A stretch of DNA of 64,000 nt, from the NCBI RefSeq assembly GCF_963678975.1, contig NC_089280.1, positions 13,715,280 to 13,779,279 on the forward strand, read 5' to 3'. Below the pieces are notes generated by a model. It was not told where the DNA came from. It was given only the letters and a program-made list of their open reading frames with translations, and made no database searches. This document shows, one piece after another, positions 1 to 10,700 of this stretch. Source of the stretch: Dysidea avara. Its lineage: Eukaryota; Porifera; Demospongiae; Dictyoceratida; Dysideidae. How positions within the stretch are numbered: position 1 is the first letter of the stretch; each line of letters opens with the position of its first letter. The position numbers and the translations under genes were made by a program.

Positions 1-508
1 TATCTAATTCTCTTTTGTGACCTTTACATACAATTGAAAAATTACTTTCTCATTAGGTAGCTAAATATCTATTGCTTGAGGGATGATTTCAAAACCTTTT
101 AACAAAACCATTAAATTTGAAATCCCATTAAATAAGTGGGGGTATATGCATGAAGTTCTGCGCAATGGACAGAGAGACCAAGGAATTAGACCTGTTGCAG
201 ATTTGTAGCAAAGTTCACAGCAGCAACTACATATTTTATGAGCATTGACACCTTCTTAGAAGAATGATCTCTAAAAAGGACCCTTCTACATGCATGTATC
301 CTGCATGCACATATATGTATATATATATATAGGTATAGATGAGTATTTTTACTGAATTTACAATTTTTATTGAAATACTGTACCAATTGAATTGGGGATA
401 TCTCATACATGCACAATGTTGGGCTGTTGGCAAACTCTTGCTGAAAATGGCTAGTGTGTGTATAATACAAAGAAAGGAGAATGCATGTAACATAATATCC
501 CACTGCAG
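1..508. other. AT-rich stretch upstream of the LTO1-like exon; no gene seen
   Basis: Low-complexity AT-rich DNA with a short TA run near 315-330. Short open frames here have no recognisable protein content. The missing first exon of the LTO1-like locus should lie here or before the window, but I could not place it. Confidence 0.4.
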
Positions 509-847
509 ATTCTGCAAGGAGGGTTATGAAGCTGGTTTGGATGACGGTAGGCAGAAAGGATTAGCTGAAGGATTTGCTGCTGCCTAGCAACAAGGATGCA
601 AGTTAGGAGAAGAGGTACATAAATTTCTTAGCAATTAATTCCTTGGTTCTAGATTGGCTTCTTTAGAGGATTTGCGGAAAGTTGGCTAGAAACTCTAACC
701 TCTGGTACTTCTAATCTTTTACTGGATGATAGGAAACTCAATAGTTCTACAACTGAAAAGAATTTTGTAATAACTTTTATTATAGAGTATATATATAGTA
801 TAGTCCGCTTTGTTAAAGCAACTTCAGAAAATGGCTGGAGGCTTTGA
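509..847 (+). pseudogene. LTO1/YAE1-like (deca-GX3) remnant with in-frame TAG
   Basis: Two adjoining exons, 509-614 and 653-847, encode a glycine-periodic helix. Exon 509-614 follows an AG acceptor and reads FCKEGYEAGLDDGRQKG, then LAEGF. It ends at a GTACAT donor. Exon 653-847 begins IGFFRGFAESWLETL. This matches the EGYxxGxxxG...G(C/F)xxGFAxxW layout of LTO1 (ORAOV1), which with YAE1 works as an adaptor for Fe-S cluster loading of ABCE1/Rli1. A TAG at 585-587 interrupts the frame between the two glycine blocks, and the frame is otherwise open across the splice to a TGA at 845-847. No start exon was found. It could be a decaying copy, an allele with a nonsense change, or a sequence error. 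YAE1 itself is the other candidate, but the GFAxxW block favours LTO1. Confidence 0.5.
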
Positions 848-1520
848 AATATGTAATATAAATATAGATGCATTCACCACAGAACTATCAAAGATCATGC
901 AGAGCTAAGTGTAAACAGGTAACAATATTTTACAATGTGCTTTCCCTTCCCATATAATATAGGTAGTAACACAAATGGGATTGAAACAGTTTGATTTTGG
1001 GAAAAATGAGTTGTCATTTTGATAGTCTGTGACTGAATAAGGCAGGTTCAGCTATTCAAGGCTTGATGCAGTGAAAACCAACATTTGAAATGTGTGAATG
1101 TATATAATTATAACACGTACCATGCACAGACTTCTAACATGGTTCTCTTATTACTTGTTGTTAAGCTTATAATAACAGAACATAATTCATTATGTCCGTT
1201 GTTACTTGCTGCTGTTATGCATGTTTGTAGCATAACAAATTTTCTATCCCATTGTCAAATGTAAAAAAACTAGGAGTATTTAGTAGTTAATAAATCCTGG
1301 AAATGGAAGTCAAACCCCTTAAAGTGTGGGATAGAAGAGTTAGTTACTCCACACCTGCACTTGTAAGACATCTATAATCACACTTCAGCCTCGGGTTGAT
1401 TTGATAACAACGATATCCTACTCAATGTATGGTGATGTTTAATTATAATGTAATTGGGTGAGACTGCATGATTAACAAGTGAATATAATGACATTACAAA
1501 GAATCATAATTTATGCAAAG
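848..1520. other. Intergenic, between convergent genes; nothing recognised
   Basis: AT-rich 3' flank shared by the LTO1-like remnant and the DEG/ENaC gene. No coding frame or repeat recognised. Confidence 0.4.
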
Positions 1521-3540
1521 CTAGCGACGATTATCAGTATCAGCAGGATACAAAACCCCAAGGCAAACTTCCATAAACTCAAATAAAGTTAAGAAGCCAG
1601 CACCTGTAAACAGTCCCAAATGACCACCAAAATCAGCAATATACTGGGACGCTTGATACTCCAGGGTCTCTGTATATTTTGACAGTGTTAGTTCATTGTA
1701 ATAAATAGTGATCTTGAGGAAGTTTTCTCTAAAGAACTCTAGTGTTCCATTTTCATTGAAACGTGTAACATTGTGTTCGCTATCATAAGTAAGAACAAAG
1801 TCTGGTAATGATGTTTGATTATTGAGTGCACCTGTTCTTTCTAGAAGTGCTGGATAGTGTTGAGAAGGATATACAGAGTAAGATAGTTCATGTTTATAGG
1901 ACTCGGGAATTTCACAAGGTATTGGACAATCACACTGGGTGTATGAAAAATTCTTTGAGGCATTGGGGAAACAAAAGGCGGTCTTATTTGGACCACAAAC
2001 TAGTACATCTCCTGGCATGTATTGCTGTCTACATCCACATGACCTGACAATAAACTTTGTCATGCACTCATCCAAACAGGCTTGTCTTGTATAAATTTCA
2101 TAATAGTCTAGTTTTAGATTCTTTCTACATGAGCCTTGAGGTGGTTCAAGGTATGAAAATGCTTCAGCAGTCAAAACCACATCAGTGTGTACTCCTGGAG
2201 ATACAGTAAAGCCTGCATGTTCACCAAGATATGGAATATCACCTTGTCTATGAATGTACACTTTGAACCCTACTGAATCAGATTTAGCAAGATAGTATTC
2301 ATACTGTTCAGCATTCAGAACAAGTTCTAAACCAAACATAGAGCCAGGGGTTCTTGTGTACAGTAAATTACTGGTGTCACCATTAAATGTAAAACATCTT
2401 CCATTAATGTTGTCAAATGTTGTAAAGCTATCAACAGAACAGGGCCGATCATTGTAATAACATGACCACAGCATATTTTCTAGTTTGTGTGAAAATGCTG
2501 TTAACCCAGCTGAAACAAATGCTGCTGTGTCTTCTTCAAGTTCTGCAGCTAATTGGCTGAAGTCAGCACTCCTATACCTTGTCAACTCCTGTCTGGTAGA
2601 AAAAAGATCTGCAAATAACACAGTATTAAACAATTGTTCTTCAGTGTAATTTAATGTCTCCTGAACTGCACTCTTTGAATATTGATTTAAATTGCATATA
2701 GTAACTGCTGGAAATTTTAATCTCCCCACAAGACTCTGCACTTCTGAAATGTATGTATTGAATGCAAAGTAAGCACGGCTGATTTCAACTATAGCATAGA
2801 TCATTAGACACAAAGCTACAATCAGTAAGATTGACCAGTATGCTATCCTGACCAATGATCGGCTGGCCGCAATGTGAGGTACTCCATGAAAAGTTGTACT
2901 GTGACAAAAGTACTGTAGTGCTTGCCATACTTTGAAAGTCTTACTTCTCATGATATTCCTATCAGATGATGACAGTTCTGGTTGTCCCATCTGAGCAGCA
3001 ATGATTCTGCTGAGTACCACACCATCCTCGAAATTATCATATTGTTCCTGCAGTCGACCTTGTAAGGGTTCATTTGCAAAACCATTGGCTACGGGCACTT
3101 GTAAGGTTACCACCGGTTCACTCGACCAAGCTGATAATCTTCGAGCCTGTGTGGCTGAATATCTTCGAGTCTGTGTCCTGTCATCTTCATCTTGTTTCAA
3201 CGAGATGCTTGTCTTCCGTTTAACAAACAGATTGGCTGGGGCACCGTTTGCAATCGGTTCCGGTAATTCGTTCGACACTTGCAGCTGTGAGCCAAGCCCC
3301 CCTGCACTAGCAGTAGACAATGTGTAAGACGAAACTTCATAACGTTCCCCAGAACTCTGTTCTAATAACTTGGAGTATTTTCCAGCAGATCCATCCTACA
3401 TGGACACACAGTGCAGTACATACAATAGCTACACGCGCTTAGTCTAGTTACTGTAAGCCATAATACGGATTATGCGTATACTATATTCATGATTACCAGG
3501 TGAGCATTTAGCGTATTGCTAATACAGAACTTACGTCCAT
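1521..3540 (-). CDS. DEG/ENaC/ASIC-family sodium channel subunit
   Basis: Two exons: 3540-3535 (ATG GAC only, then a GTAAGT donor) and 3395-1521, giving about 626 aa; the last codons are CGT CGC TAG. The product is a plasma-membrane cation channel subunit with two membrane passes. In order: a cytoplasmic N-terminus of about 170 residues; the pre-TM1 gating HG (FHGVPHI, near 172); TM1 near 185-207; the family signature FPAVTICN just after TM1; a large cysteine-rich extracellular domain with RSCGCRQQ and CDCPIPCE; then TM2 starting GGHLGLF near the C-terminus. The selectivity-filter tripeptide, usually G-x-S, reads G-A-G in GLFTGAGFLTLFEF. The TTG at 3320 lies inside the frame and is not the start; the codons upstream of it are open to the acceptor at 3396. 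Length fits the family (500-700 aa). The ligand is unknown. Confidence 0.93.
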
Positions 3541-3782
3541 GTTTTTCAGTTCGGCTGGAAACGTGAAATTACTGCTTAAGACAAAGCAATATTGTTGAGC
3601 AGCTACTCCTACGGATGTGTCATCCTACGCATCTTACACATGATTTTGTGTGGCCACATACACACAAATATGACAATCAGATTTCACACATGATTGTAAT
3701 AATAATTAAATCCGGTACCTATCAAATACTCCCCTGCAGAGCTTACAATATTAAATACGAGAAGTCATTCTGGATCCCAGCC

Positions 3783-3869
3783 TCGTGTGTGTGTGTGTGT
3801 GTACATGTGTGTGTGTGTGTACATGTGTGTGTGTGTGTACATGTGTGTGTGTACATGTGTGTGTGTGTT
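3783..3869. repeat. (GT)n microsatellite with ACAT interruptions
   Basis: GT repeats broken by regularly spaced ACATGT units in the 5' flank of the DEG/ENaC gene. The open frames across it are low-complexity and not genes. Confidence 0.95.
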
Positions 3870-4978
3870 TGCAACACTTGATGGCTCATCTACAATGACA
3901 GCTGCCTGCAACCATGCATGCAGTAGAAATAATATGTAACTACATACATAATGAGAGTATACACTATCCACAGATGGGGATGCTGAATCTTGTACATCAC
4001 TTCAATCAGTGTTGTAGTTGAGACATTTACACAGGTGTACAATTCAAATAAAATCACCACACCACACATTATGAAAGTAGCCTATATATAGCTGGCCACA
4101 AAACCACTTAAAGGTCATGTTATTTACCACAACATACTTTGAACAGTACATACACAGTAAAGTAACCATAACATATCTTATCATGAGGTTTACACAATAC
4201 GCAAGTGTTCAAAAGTCTACATGAGTATGAATTAGCTGCTCTAGCTGGGATGAACTTCTTAAAGCAATGGTTTTAAGGTGATATTTGAGAAACAGCACAC
4301 TAACACACTATAGTTGTGTATATGCTCAATAGGTAGAGTATTGATTGTCAATCTCAGAAATATATAGCACACCCCATACCAAGTGTCACCATCATAGGAG
4401 CTCAGATAACGGAGCAGTCGCAAGTTAAACGTACATCATCATTTTGTGCGAGGGAATTAAGACTGAGATTTTTCTTAAAAATCTTGGATACTGGAATGTC
4501 TAATACAGGTCTACTGTATTCGCCAATACACTTGAAATTCGCATTATTATAAACTTGGTATACTATTGTGAATTAGTAGAGATGTAAACTTACTGACATT
4601 GTGATAACTGATATACTGTATACGTAAATGACAAAAGTTTGGTGTGACTTGAGTTTGACGAATCAGCATGCAAAACAGGTTGGCGGAAGTTTGGCAATTC
4701 ACCATACAGTCAATACTGATTAATATATACTGTATAGCTAATTTGAAAATAGGAAAATTTCCTTAATCCTTGTCATTTACAGTATTGGCAATAATGTGTT
4801 ACAGTCAGCTACATCTGAACATCAAAGTATTAAGTAGAGTATAGAGACAAATTGAATATGAGTAAAAATGAAGTGTCACATATAGTACTTCACTCAGGAT
4901 TTCGGACCAGCCCACAAAATTTTGGTAACCATACAGTTTTCATCTTTGCATATAAAAACATACATTGGTGTTCACTAA
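3870..4978. other. Intergenic; nothing recognised
   Basis: AT-rich DNA between the channel gene and the first hAT-like element. No exon, RNA gene or clear terminal repeats seen. Confidence 0.4.
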
Positions 4979-4986
4979 ATATAATG

Positions 4987-5323
4987 TAGTGATGTGCAAT
5001 ATATCGATTAAATCAATTATTGTGATATATTAATTTTTATATCGTAATTGTGATTAAAAAATTAATATTGTTATATATGATGGTGTGGTAATTTCATCAG
5101 AAAATGATGTTCAAGACAGTATTAATTTCTTTATAACAGACTTACTTGCAGAAGAAAGTGCATGTTAGGGACTATTTTACATGCTTTATACTCAAATACT
5201 AGCAATTCATTACCATGACTTCATGCAATTTGTATATCGTGATAATATATCGTATCGTGATAAAAGAAGAGAGCAATAATCGTGATAGGCAATATACAAA
5301 ATGTGCCATATCGCACAACACTA
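4987..5323. mobile_element. hAT-like non-autonomous element with 8-bp target duplication
   Basis: The element starts TAGTGATGTGCAATAT and ends ATATCGCACAACACTA, which are inverted repeats of each other. It is flanked on both sides by ATATAATG (4979-4986 and 5324-5331), a perfect 8-bp duplication as made by hAT transposases. The interior is AT-rich with repeated TATCGTGAT words and has no coding capacity. Confidence 0.85.
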
Positions 5324-5498
5324 ATATAATGTAGATGAAACATTTTGTATCATATTCCACTTACAGAGTATAGGTACTACCTGTGAGTATTAGATACACA
5401 CAAATTATTCAATGTACTCTACTGGAGCCCATAAGCACTACATTGTGTGTGTCTGCAGTGTTCATGAGGCAATGACTCTAAACATGTGAATGCAAATA

Positions 5499-5742
5499 CA
5501 GTGGAACCTCAGTTATCTGAACCCCTTGGGACCAGGGGTGGCCCATAAGTCTGAAAAGTTCGTAGGGATATCTCTGAAACTGTGTATAAATAACCTTAAA
5601 ATAGTATAAAGAACATTAAAATAATTTTAGTATTATCAAATAACCTAATAGAACAGTCACTCCTCTAATAGAGCAGTCAATTCCGTAGTTCGGTTAACCG
5701 AGAATCTGGATAAGTGGGGTCCGGATAACTGAGGTTCCACTG
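5499..5742. mobile_element. Pogo/Tigger-like MITE with TA target duplication
   Basis: The ends are CAGTGGAACCTCAGTTATC and its complement GATAACTGAGGTTCCACTG, flanked by TA on both sides. This end sequence and TA site are typical of Tc1/mariner-pogo elements. The interior (5645-5680) holds two units of the dispersed CTAATAGARCAGTC motif. Confidence 0.85.
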
Positions 5743-5974
5743 TACATGCACCTACATGTTCACTATGTGAATACGTACACAGAGACACAAATGCATGCAT
5801 ACACGTGCATATAAACTGTGACTGATTATGGCAAATGCATTGTAGTGTAGCAAACTAAATACCCTACTTAAAACACTTACTTTCACAAATACTTTATATT
5901 TCTACAAACAAATTTGCATATATGTTACCATATTCAGGGGGAAAGCATACCATAAATTTCTAATAAAAAATGTT

Positions 5975-7072
5975 TTACATCTTGTCTAAAAGATCATCTG
6001 CTTCAAGAGAAGAATTCGAAGAAGCATTAGAAGTGGATCTAGTTGGTCGAGTGACCCCAGTGGGAGCTTTCTTCACCACCACCTTTTCAACTGGTCTGGA
6101 AATTACAGGTGGCTTTGCTGGTGGTTTCTTAACTTCCCTCTTTCGTCGTCTCTTCACTGGTGGTGAACTGACCTCCTTAGAGCTTCCACCAAGAAGACTT
6201 GACATAGTAGCATCCACTGATTCATCTTCAACGACTGCACACAACATACAATAAACCAGCAAAATTTGACATTTATTTACTATACTGTACGTACCTGTGA
6301 TCTTTGACACAGGAGAAGGAGTTCGATCTCTACTATCAGTAGGTGCCTTTTCATCATCAGTGGTGGCATCACTATCATTATTATGCGCATCTTTTTCTTT
6401 AGCGCTTACAACCATTGTCACCTGTCTGTCTTTGAGATGTTGATTCTCTTCAGCAAGTGTCTTGGCTTGATCACTAAGTACTCTAATTTTTGCTTTCTTA
6501 TCATTTAAAACTAATTTGAATTTACCGTACAAATCTGATTCTAAATCTTCCTTTAAAGTGGCACACTGTTCAAGTTTTTCAAGTGCCCTGGATTTTTCTT
6601 TCTTAAGGATTTCTACTTTCTTTGTCAATCCACTGATTTCCTCTTTCAGACCCGAAATATTTTCAACAGCAAACTCTAGCATTGAAGAAATGGTTGGTGA
6701 TGATTGCTGAAGTGTCACCGAACCAATTTGAAACTTCACGTTCTCTTCCACGATGTGTTTCTTCCATGCAAACACCAGATCACCCGATGAATCAATATTA
6801 GTGCTATAAGCAAATGTCAATGTTTCATGCATACTCTGAGAAAGGGCACTGAGGGATTGATCCATAAAACTACTAAAAGACAGTTTTGCATCTTTTGCCA
6901 TTGACTGTAGTGTTACACAAGGAAACATACTACTCCATGTTTGGTTTCCATCAGATGCTGTCAAGCATAGTGTCTCCCCTTCATACACAGTTAGTATGTA
7001 TAGTGTGGAACAAGATCCCTCTGTCTCTAACTTTATTAGAGTTTTCATTGGGGATTCACTTTCTGTATCCAT
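5975..7072 (-). CDS. XRCC4: XRCC4, DNA ligase IV partner in non-homologous end joining
   Basis: Exons 7072-6295 and 6234-5975, about 345 aa. XRCC4 is a nuclear dimer that holds and stabilises DNA ligase IV at double-strand breaks. Residues 1-132 form the globular head (YILTVYEGETLCLTASDG, then QTWSS). Residues 133-205 form a heptad-rich coiled coil, and the block CATLKEDLESDLYGKF then KLVLNDKKAKIR (about 170-197) is the ligase IV-binding part, matching the animal protein closely. The tail carries a basic nuclear signal (KRRRKREVKK) and ends in an acidic segment, DDLLDKM. The intron 6235-6294 is only 60 nt, divisible by three and free of stops, so retention would add 20 residues. The start ATG at 7070-7072 is the first that places the head domain correctly; longer upstream frames look like leader sequence. 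The gene is head-to-head with TM2D2. Confidence 0.93.
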   Translation of the reverse strand: MDTESESPMKTLIKLETEGSCSTLYILTVYEGETLCLTASDGNQTWSSMFPCVTLQSMAKDAKLSFSSFMDQSLSALSQSMHETLTFAYSTNIDSSGDLVFAWKKHIVEENVKFQIGSVTLQQSSPTISSMLEFAVENISGLKEEISGLTKKVEILKKEKSRALEKLEQCATLKEDLESDLYGKFKLVLNDKKAKIRVLSDQAKTLAEENQHLKDRQVTMVVSAKEKDAHNNDSDATTDDEKAPTDSRDRTPSPVSKITGTYSIVNKCQILLVYCMLCAVVEDESVDATMSSLLGGSSKEVSSPPVKRRRKREVKKPPAKPPVISRPVEKVVVKKAPTGVTRPTRSTSNASSNSSLEADDLLDKM

Positions 7073-7723
7073 TTTCCTATAGCACAAGAAATCGGAAAGT
7101 ATCACTGTACTTTCTCCAGCCAGAAACTTGCCTTCTATGTCACTTTTGCACCCTCTGTGTGTATGTATGTATAGTGTAAGTGACAAGAATATCAAATTAC
7201 AGCTTCACAAATTTAACTACATTTTGATAACCAAATTTGCATTCAACACAGAGCTCTAATTTGATGCACTACGTATGCATACAAGAGTATTTCACCTACA
7301 GAGTTCCAACAGATGTTTAACCATGAACCATATAGGAACAGCTTGTTGTACAAGATCAATTACTTAATTACTAGTTACCACCATATATTCCTAGGAAAGG
7401 AATACACGGGGAACGTATAATCTGTGTACCACATTGCATGATGCAGCTCATGTAGGAGGTATCAAGTTGTAATGTGTAAACAGGTTTAGCTTACAATGAT
7501 TTTCAGTGGAACCGTGTAAACTTAAAAATACACACATACACATTTAATACAGCACAAACAACGAGTGTATGTTTGCAGCACAACAACCTTTAATAACGTG
7601 TCACTCTGTAACATAAGCTATCGCTCTGAAATTCTTCAGTGTACCTGACAGCAAACCTCTCTGCAAACAGTTGTGAAGTGCGCTCTATTAAGAATAATTT
7701 AATATGTCTATTTAGTGCTCACT
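7073..7723. promoter_or_regulatory. Shared 5' region of divergent XRCC4 and TM2D2
   Basis: The two start codons are 651 bases apart on opposite strands, so both promoters must lie here or overlap. No TATA box or CpG island stands out. The call rests on gene orientation only. Confidence 0.4.
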
Positions 7724-10700
7724 ATGCATTTATTTGGTGTGTCTGTTTGGACGCTAGTAATTCTGATATCGCTCCATTCAAACCTTTGTGGAGGACTGTT
7801 TGAGTCCAGTGATACGTGTACGGAGGATTATTACAGTTCTGTGCTAGGTTCTGTGGAAGATTTTAATGCCAGCACCCCCCTAGTACTATGCTGCGCCTTG
7901 TGAGTACCAATACAATCCACACCATCTGATACTATTTATGTGTGTTTATAGGCCAGAAGAGTTTTACGAGTGTGAAGCGCCGCGGGGGGGGAAGAGTAAT
8001 GTTACTGTGGATAATGAAAGTGTTGAAATTGGCTGTAGTAAGGCAAGTGTGCGTGACAAGGGGCCGACACACAGGCACTCGCTGTAGGGAGATCTGCGAC
8101 TGCAATCAAATTCTAGGTCAAGGGTCAAGGCCACCAAATTCATGCCAAGACAATGGTCAAGGACAAAAATTTCCTCAAAAAGTACTGAAATTATATTGCT
8201 AAGTCACAGTTCAAAGATTGAAAAATTAAAGTCTGCTGGTCAAAGATCAAAGCAAAATTCGTTGAGTCAAGACCCCGACCGTGGTCACATCTACCTACAG
8301 TGTGTACCTACGTGACACCCCTTGTGTGAACATGTGTGAGATTATACCAAGAGTTCATAATTATATAATATACTGAGGAGAGTATCCTACCCCTGTAGAA
8401 GGGCGAAGTTATGACATAGCACTTCTGAGTTTGCCCGTTTTTCTTTGTATGTGACTGGGTTTTGGAAAAACGATCCAAATCGCACATTAGAAGTTTCGAG
8501 ATAAACGGTTTTAAAGAATTCAAACCAGCATAACTCTCCAGGGATAGCAAGTACGTGTATGAAATTTACACTGAAGATACATCAATCTGTTACCTTTCAG
8601 ACCACTTCCAGTACTTGTAGCTGCTTGTAGAGTTTCCTGCCAAATAAGAGAAATCTGAGCAGTTGGACGAGCGAAGTAGTATCACGAGTGCTCACAAAGG
8701 GGTGGCGGGGTGGGCAAGGGTTAGACCTTAAAATGGAGGCAGACTACGATTGGAGTCCAGAGATGAGATTACAGGGCTCCTTAGTGGTTGATATGTAGCA
8801 AAATCCACAGAAAAAAATGTCTGGCCTACATTATCAGGCTGTCCTCCAGTAAACCACTGATTCTTGCCAAGTCAGGTCCTTCACAAGGCCCAAAACCGCC
8901 ATTCGAGCTCTACACACACCCCAGAAAAGACGTCTGTTGAAACCAGCCTCGAGTAGTTTGAGTGGTACTGAGTGTCAAAACTACTAGTGCGATAGTGTAG
9001 CTATCCACTGGTGATGTTAGTTTGATTTTGCCGGATTTTTGCGATTTGGATCGGTTTTGTAAAATCCGGTCACGTATATTTAATGATGTCATTAGTTGAA
9101 CATGGTATCAATTGAACCCAATTTGAACGCGTGCCTAACAACATTGCTAGCAACCAAATTAACTCCAGCTCTAAGCGTTTCTTCTCACCGAACTATAGTC
9201 GTTCTTTCATGGGTTAAGACTGCCTCGTAGGTGTTTCTTGTTAGGCCATTCGTGAATATGGCTATCCTGAGCATTGCGAGTGTGAAATGGTGCTATCGAT
9301 TCTTGCACTTTTACAGCTGCTTGTATGTCACAAACTACAACATCTTGTTGTTACGTTATAACTTCATGATACCTCCTACAGGGGTATATGAGAGTAGGAT
9401 ACTCTCCTTACATCTGTTTCTCATCCACCTACCACATGTTTCTTATCAGCTCTACCATGTTCCATTATTCTGGGTTCATCCATTTTCTTGTATACTGTAT
9501 GGGCTCAGATCTTTTAAGGGTGTCAGCTCACGTGTGAATATTGTGTTATTCCTGAAACTTAAAATTGCAAGCTTAAATTGCTTTTGTGCAGTTTGCTATG
9601 GTTGTGTCCAGGTAAATATTGGCGTGAAAGCTGCAAATCTTGTAATGGAAATGGTCCGCCTGCAAATATGTCTGAGTGGAGGAGAAACAGAGAATTTATT
9701 TGGAGCAACCTTATAGTTAGATGACTTATCAAGTGCCCAACCAATAGCTTTGTTGACACTGTTAGTAGGTATGAGAAATACAATGTTGTATGTTTGGACT
9801 GCTTTGTTGCTGTACGGCTGAGGTTGAGGTTGAGACAGATTTGTAATACAGTTACCCTTGAAAAGATTTAGGATATACTGTACATACTATATTTGGCATT
9901 TTGTATGACATGGTAGTGCTGTAAGCAGAAATTACTGAGTAGAAAATATTGGGTAATTAAATAACAGTTGTGCTATGGTCACTTTCATCAATAAGCGTCC
10001 TTTATGTAAAATCCCTGCTTGTACTGTATAACAAATCAAGACTCCAGCATTGAATAGTTGAGAGGAAGCACTTAGAAGAAAGATTGTGCACCATTAAAAT
10101 TAAATCACAATGTTCACATATAACAATTTGGTAGCCCCACTATAATAGACGGAGTCAACCTGGTGGTTTTTTGAAGTCATCATACACTACAATAGTAGTG
10201 TATAGTAAGGACCACAAAGGAGTAGGCATGGTCCACAAAATAACAAACCAACCTCAATTTTCCCTAACAACGATGAGGCAGTATTGGTTAGGTAAAAGTA
10301 AGCCCAAACAAGATTTCAGATTGACCCGAAACGCTTTCAACAAGTTGCTTTAATGGAATTTTCTACTGACTGACTGGTGCCTCCAGACAAGCATAACTCG
10401 ATAATGGCTAAGGCTACGGGTTTGACTTTTTCACTGTTCGACCCGAGAGGTGCCTGCAGTACATACAATGCATTCTTCATGGACTTACCAGTGTCCTCCT
10501 TTGTGCCCCATTCATCTTTGCTGACAGCAAAAAGTGTCGATTTGACGGTAGCACGTGATGGCTTCCCTTCATAATGGAAATCGCCCGTATTTGAACACAG
10601 CCAACAACAAGGCATAATGGATACTTCACTATTCAGACAATAATTGATATAGCTGTGGCGCTCGGCACCATTTCAGATGCAGTATTCATGGGTTCACCAG

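Noticed and set aside
186-517. Minus-strand short frames at the window start
   Set aside because: Composition is biased by TA repeats, with no motif and no splice context; treated as chance.
3615-3971. Frames over the GT-rich stretch (C/V or H/T repeats)
   Set aside because: Pure translation of a microsatellite.
9231-9716. 161-codon plus-strand frame in TM2D2 intron 2
   Set aside because: Cys/Leu-rich without a domain; lies between repeats in an intron and has no splice support.
10337-10615. 92-codon minus-strand frame in TM2D2 intron 2
   Set aside because: Part of its DNA recurs near 50838-50960, which points to a repeat and not an exon.
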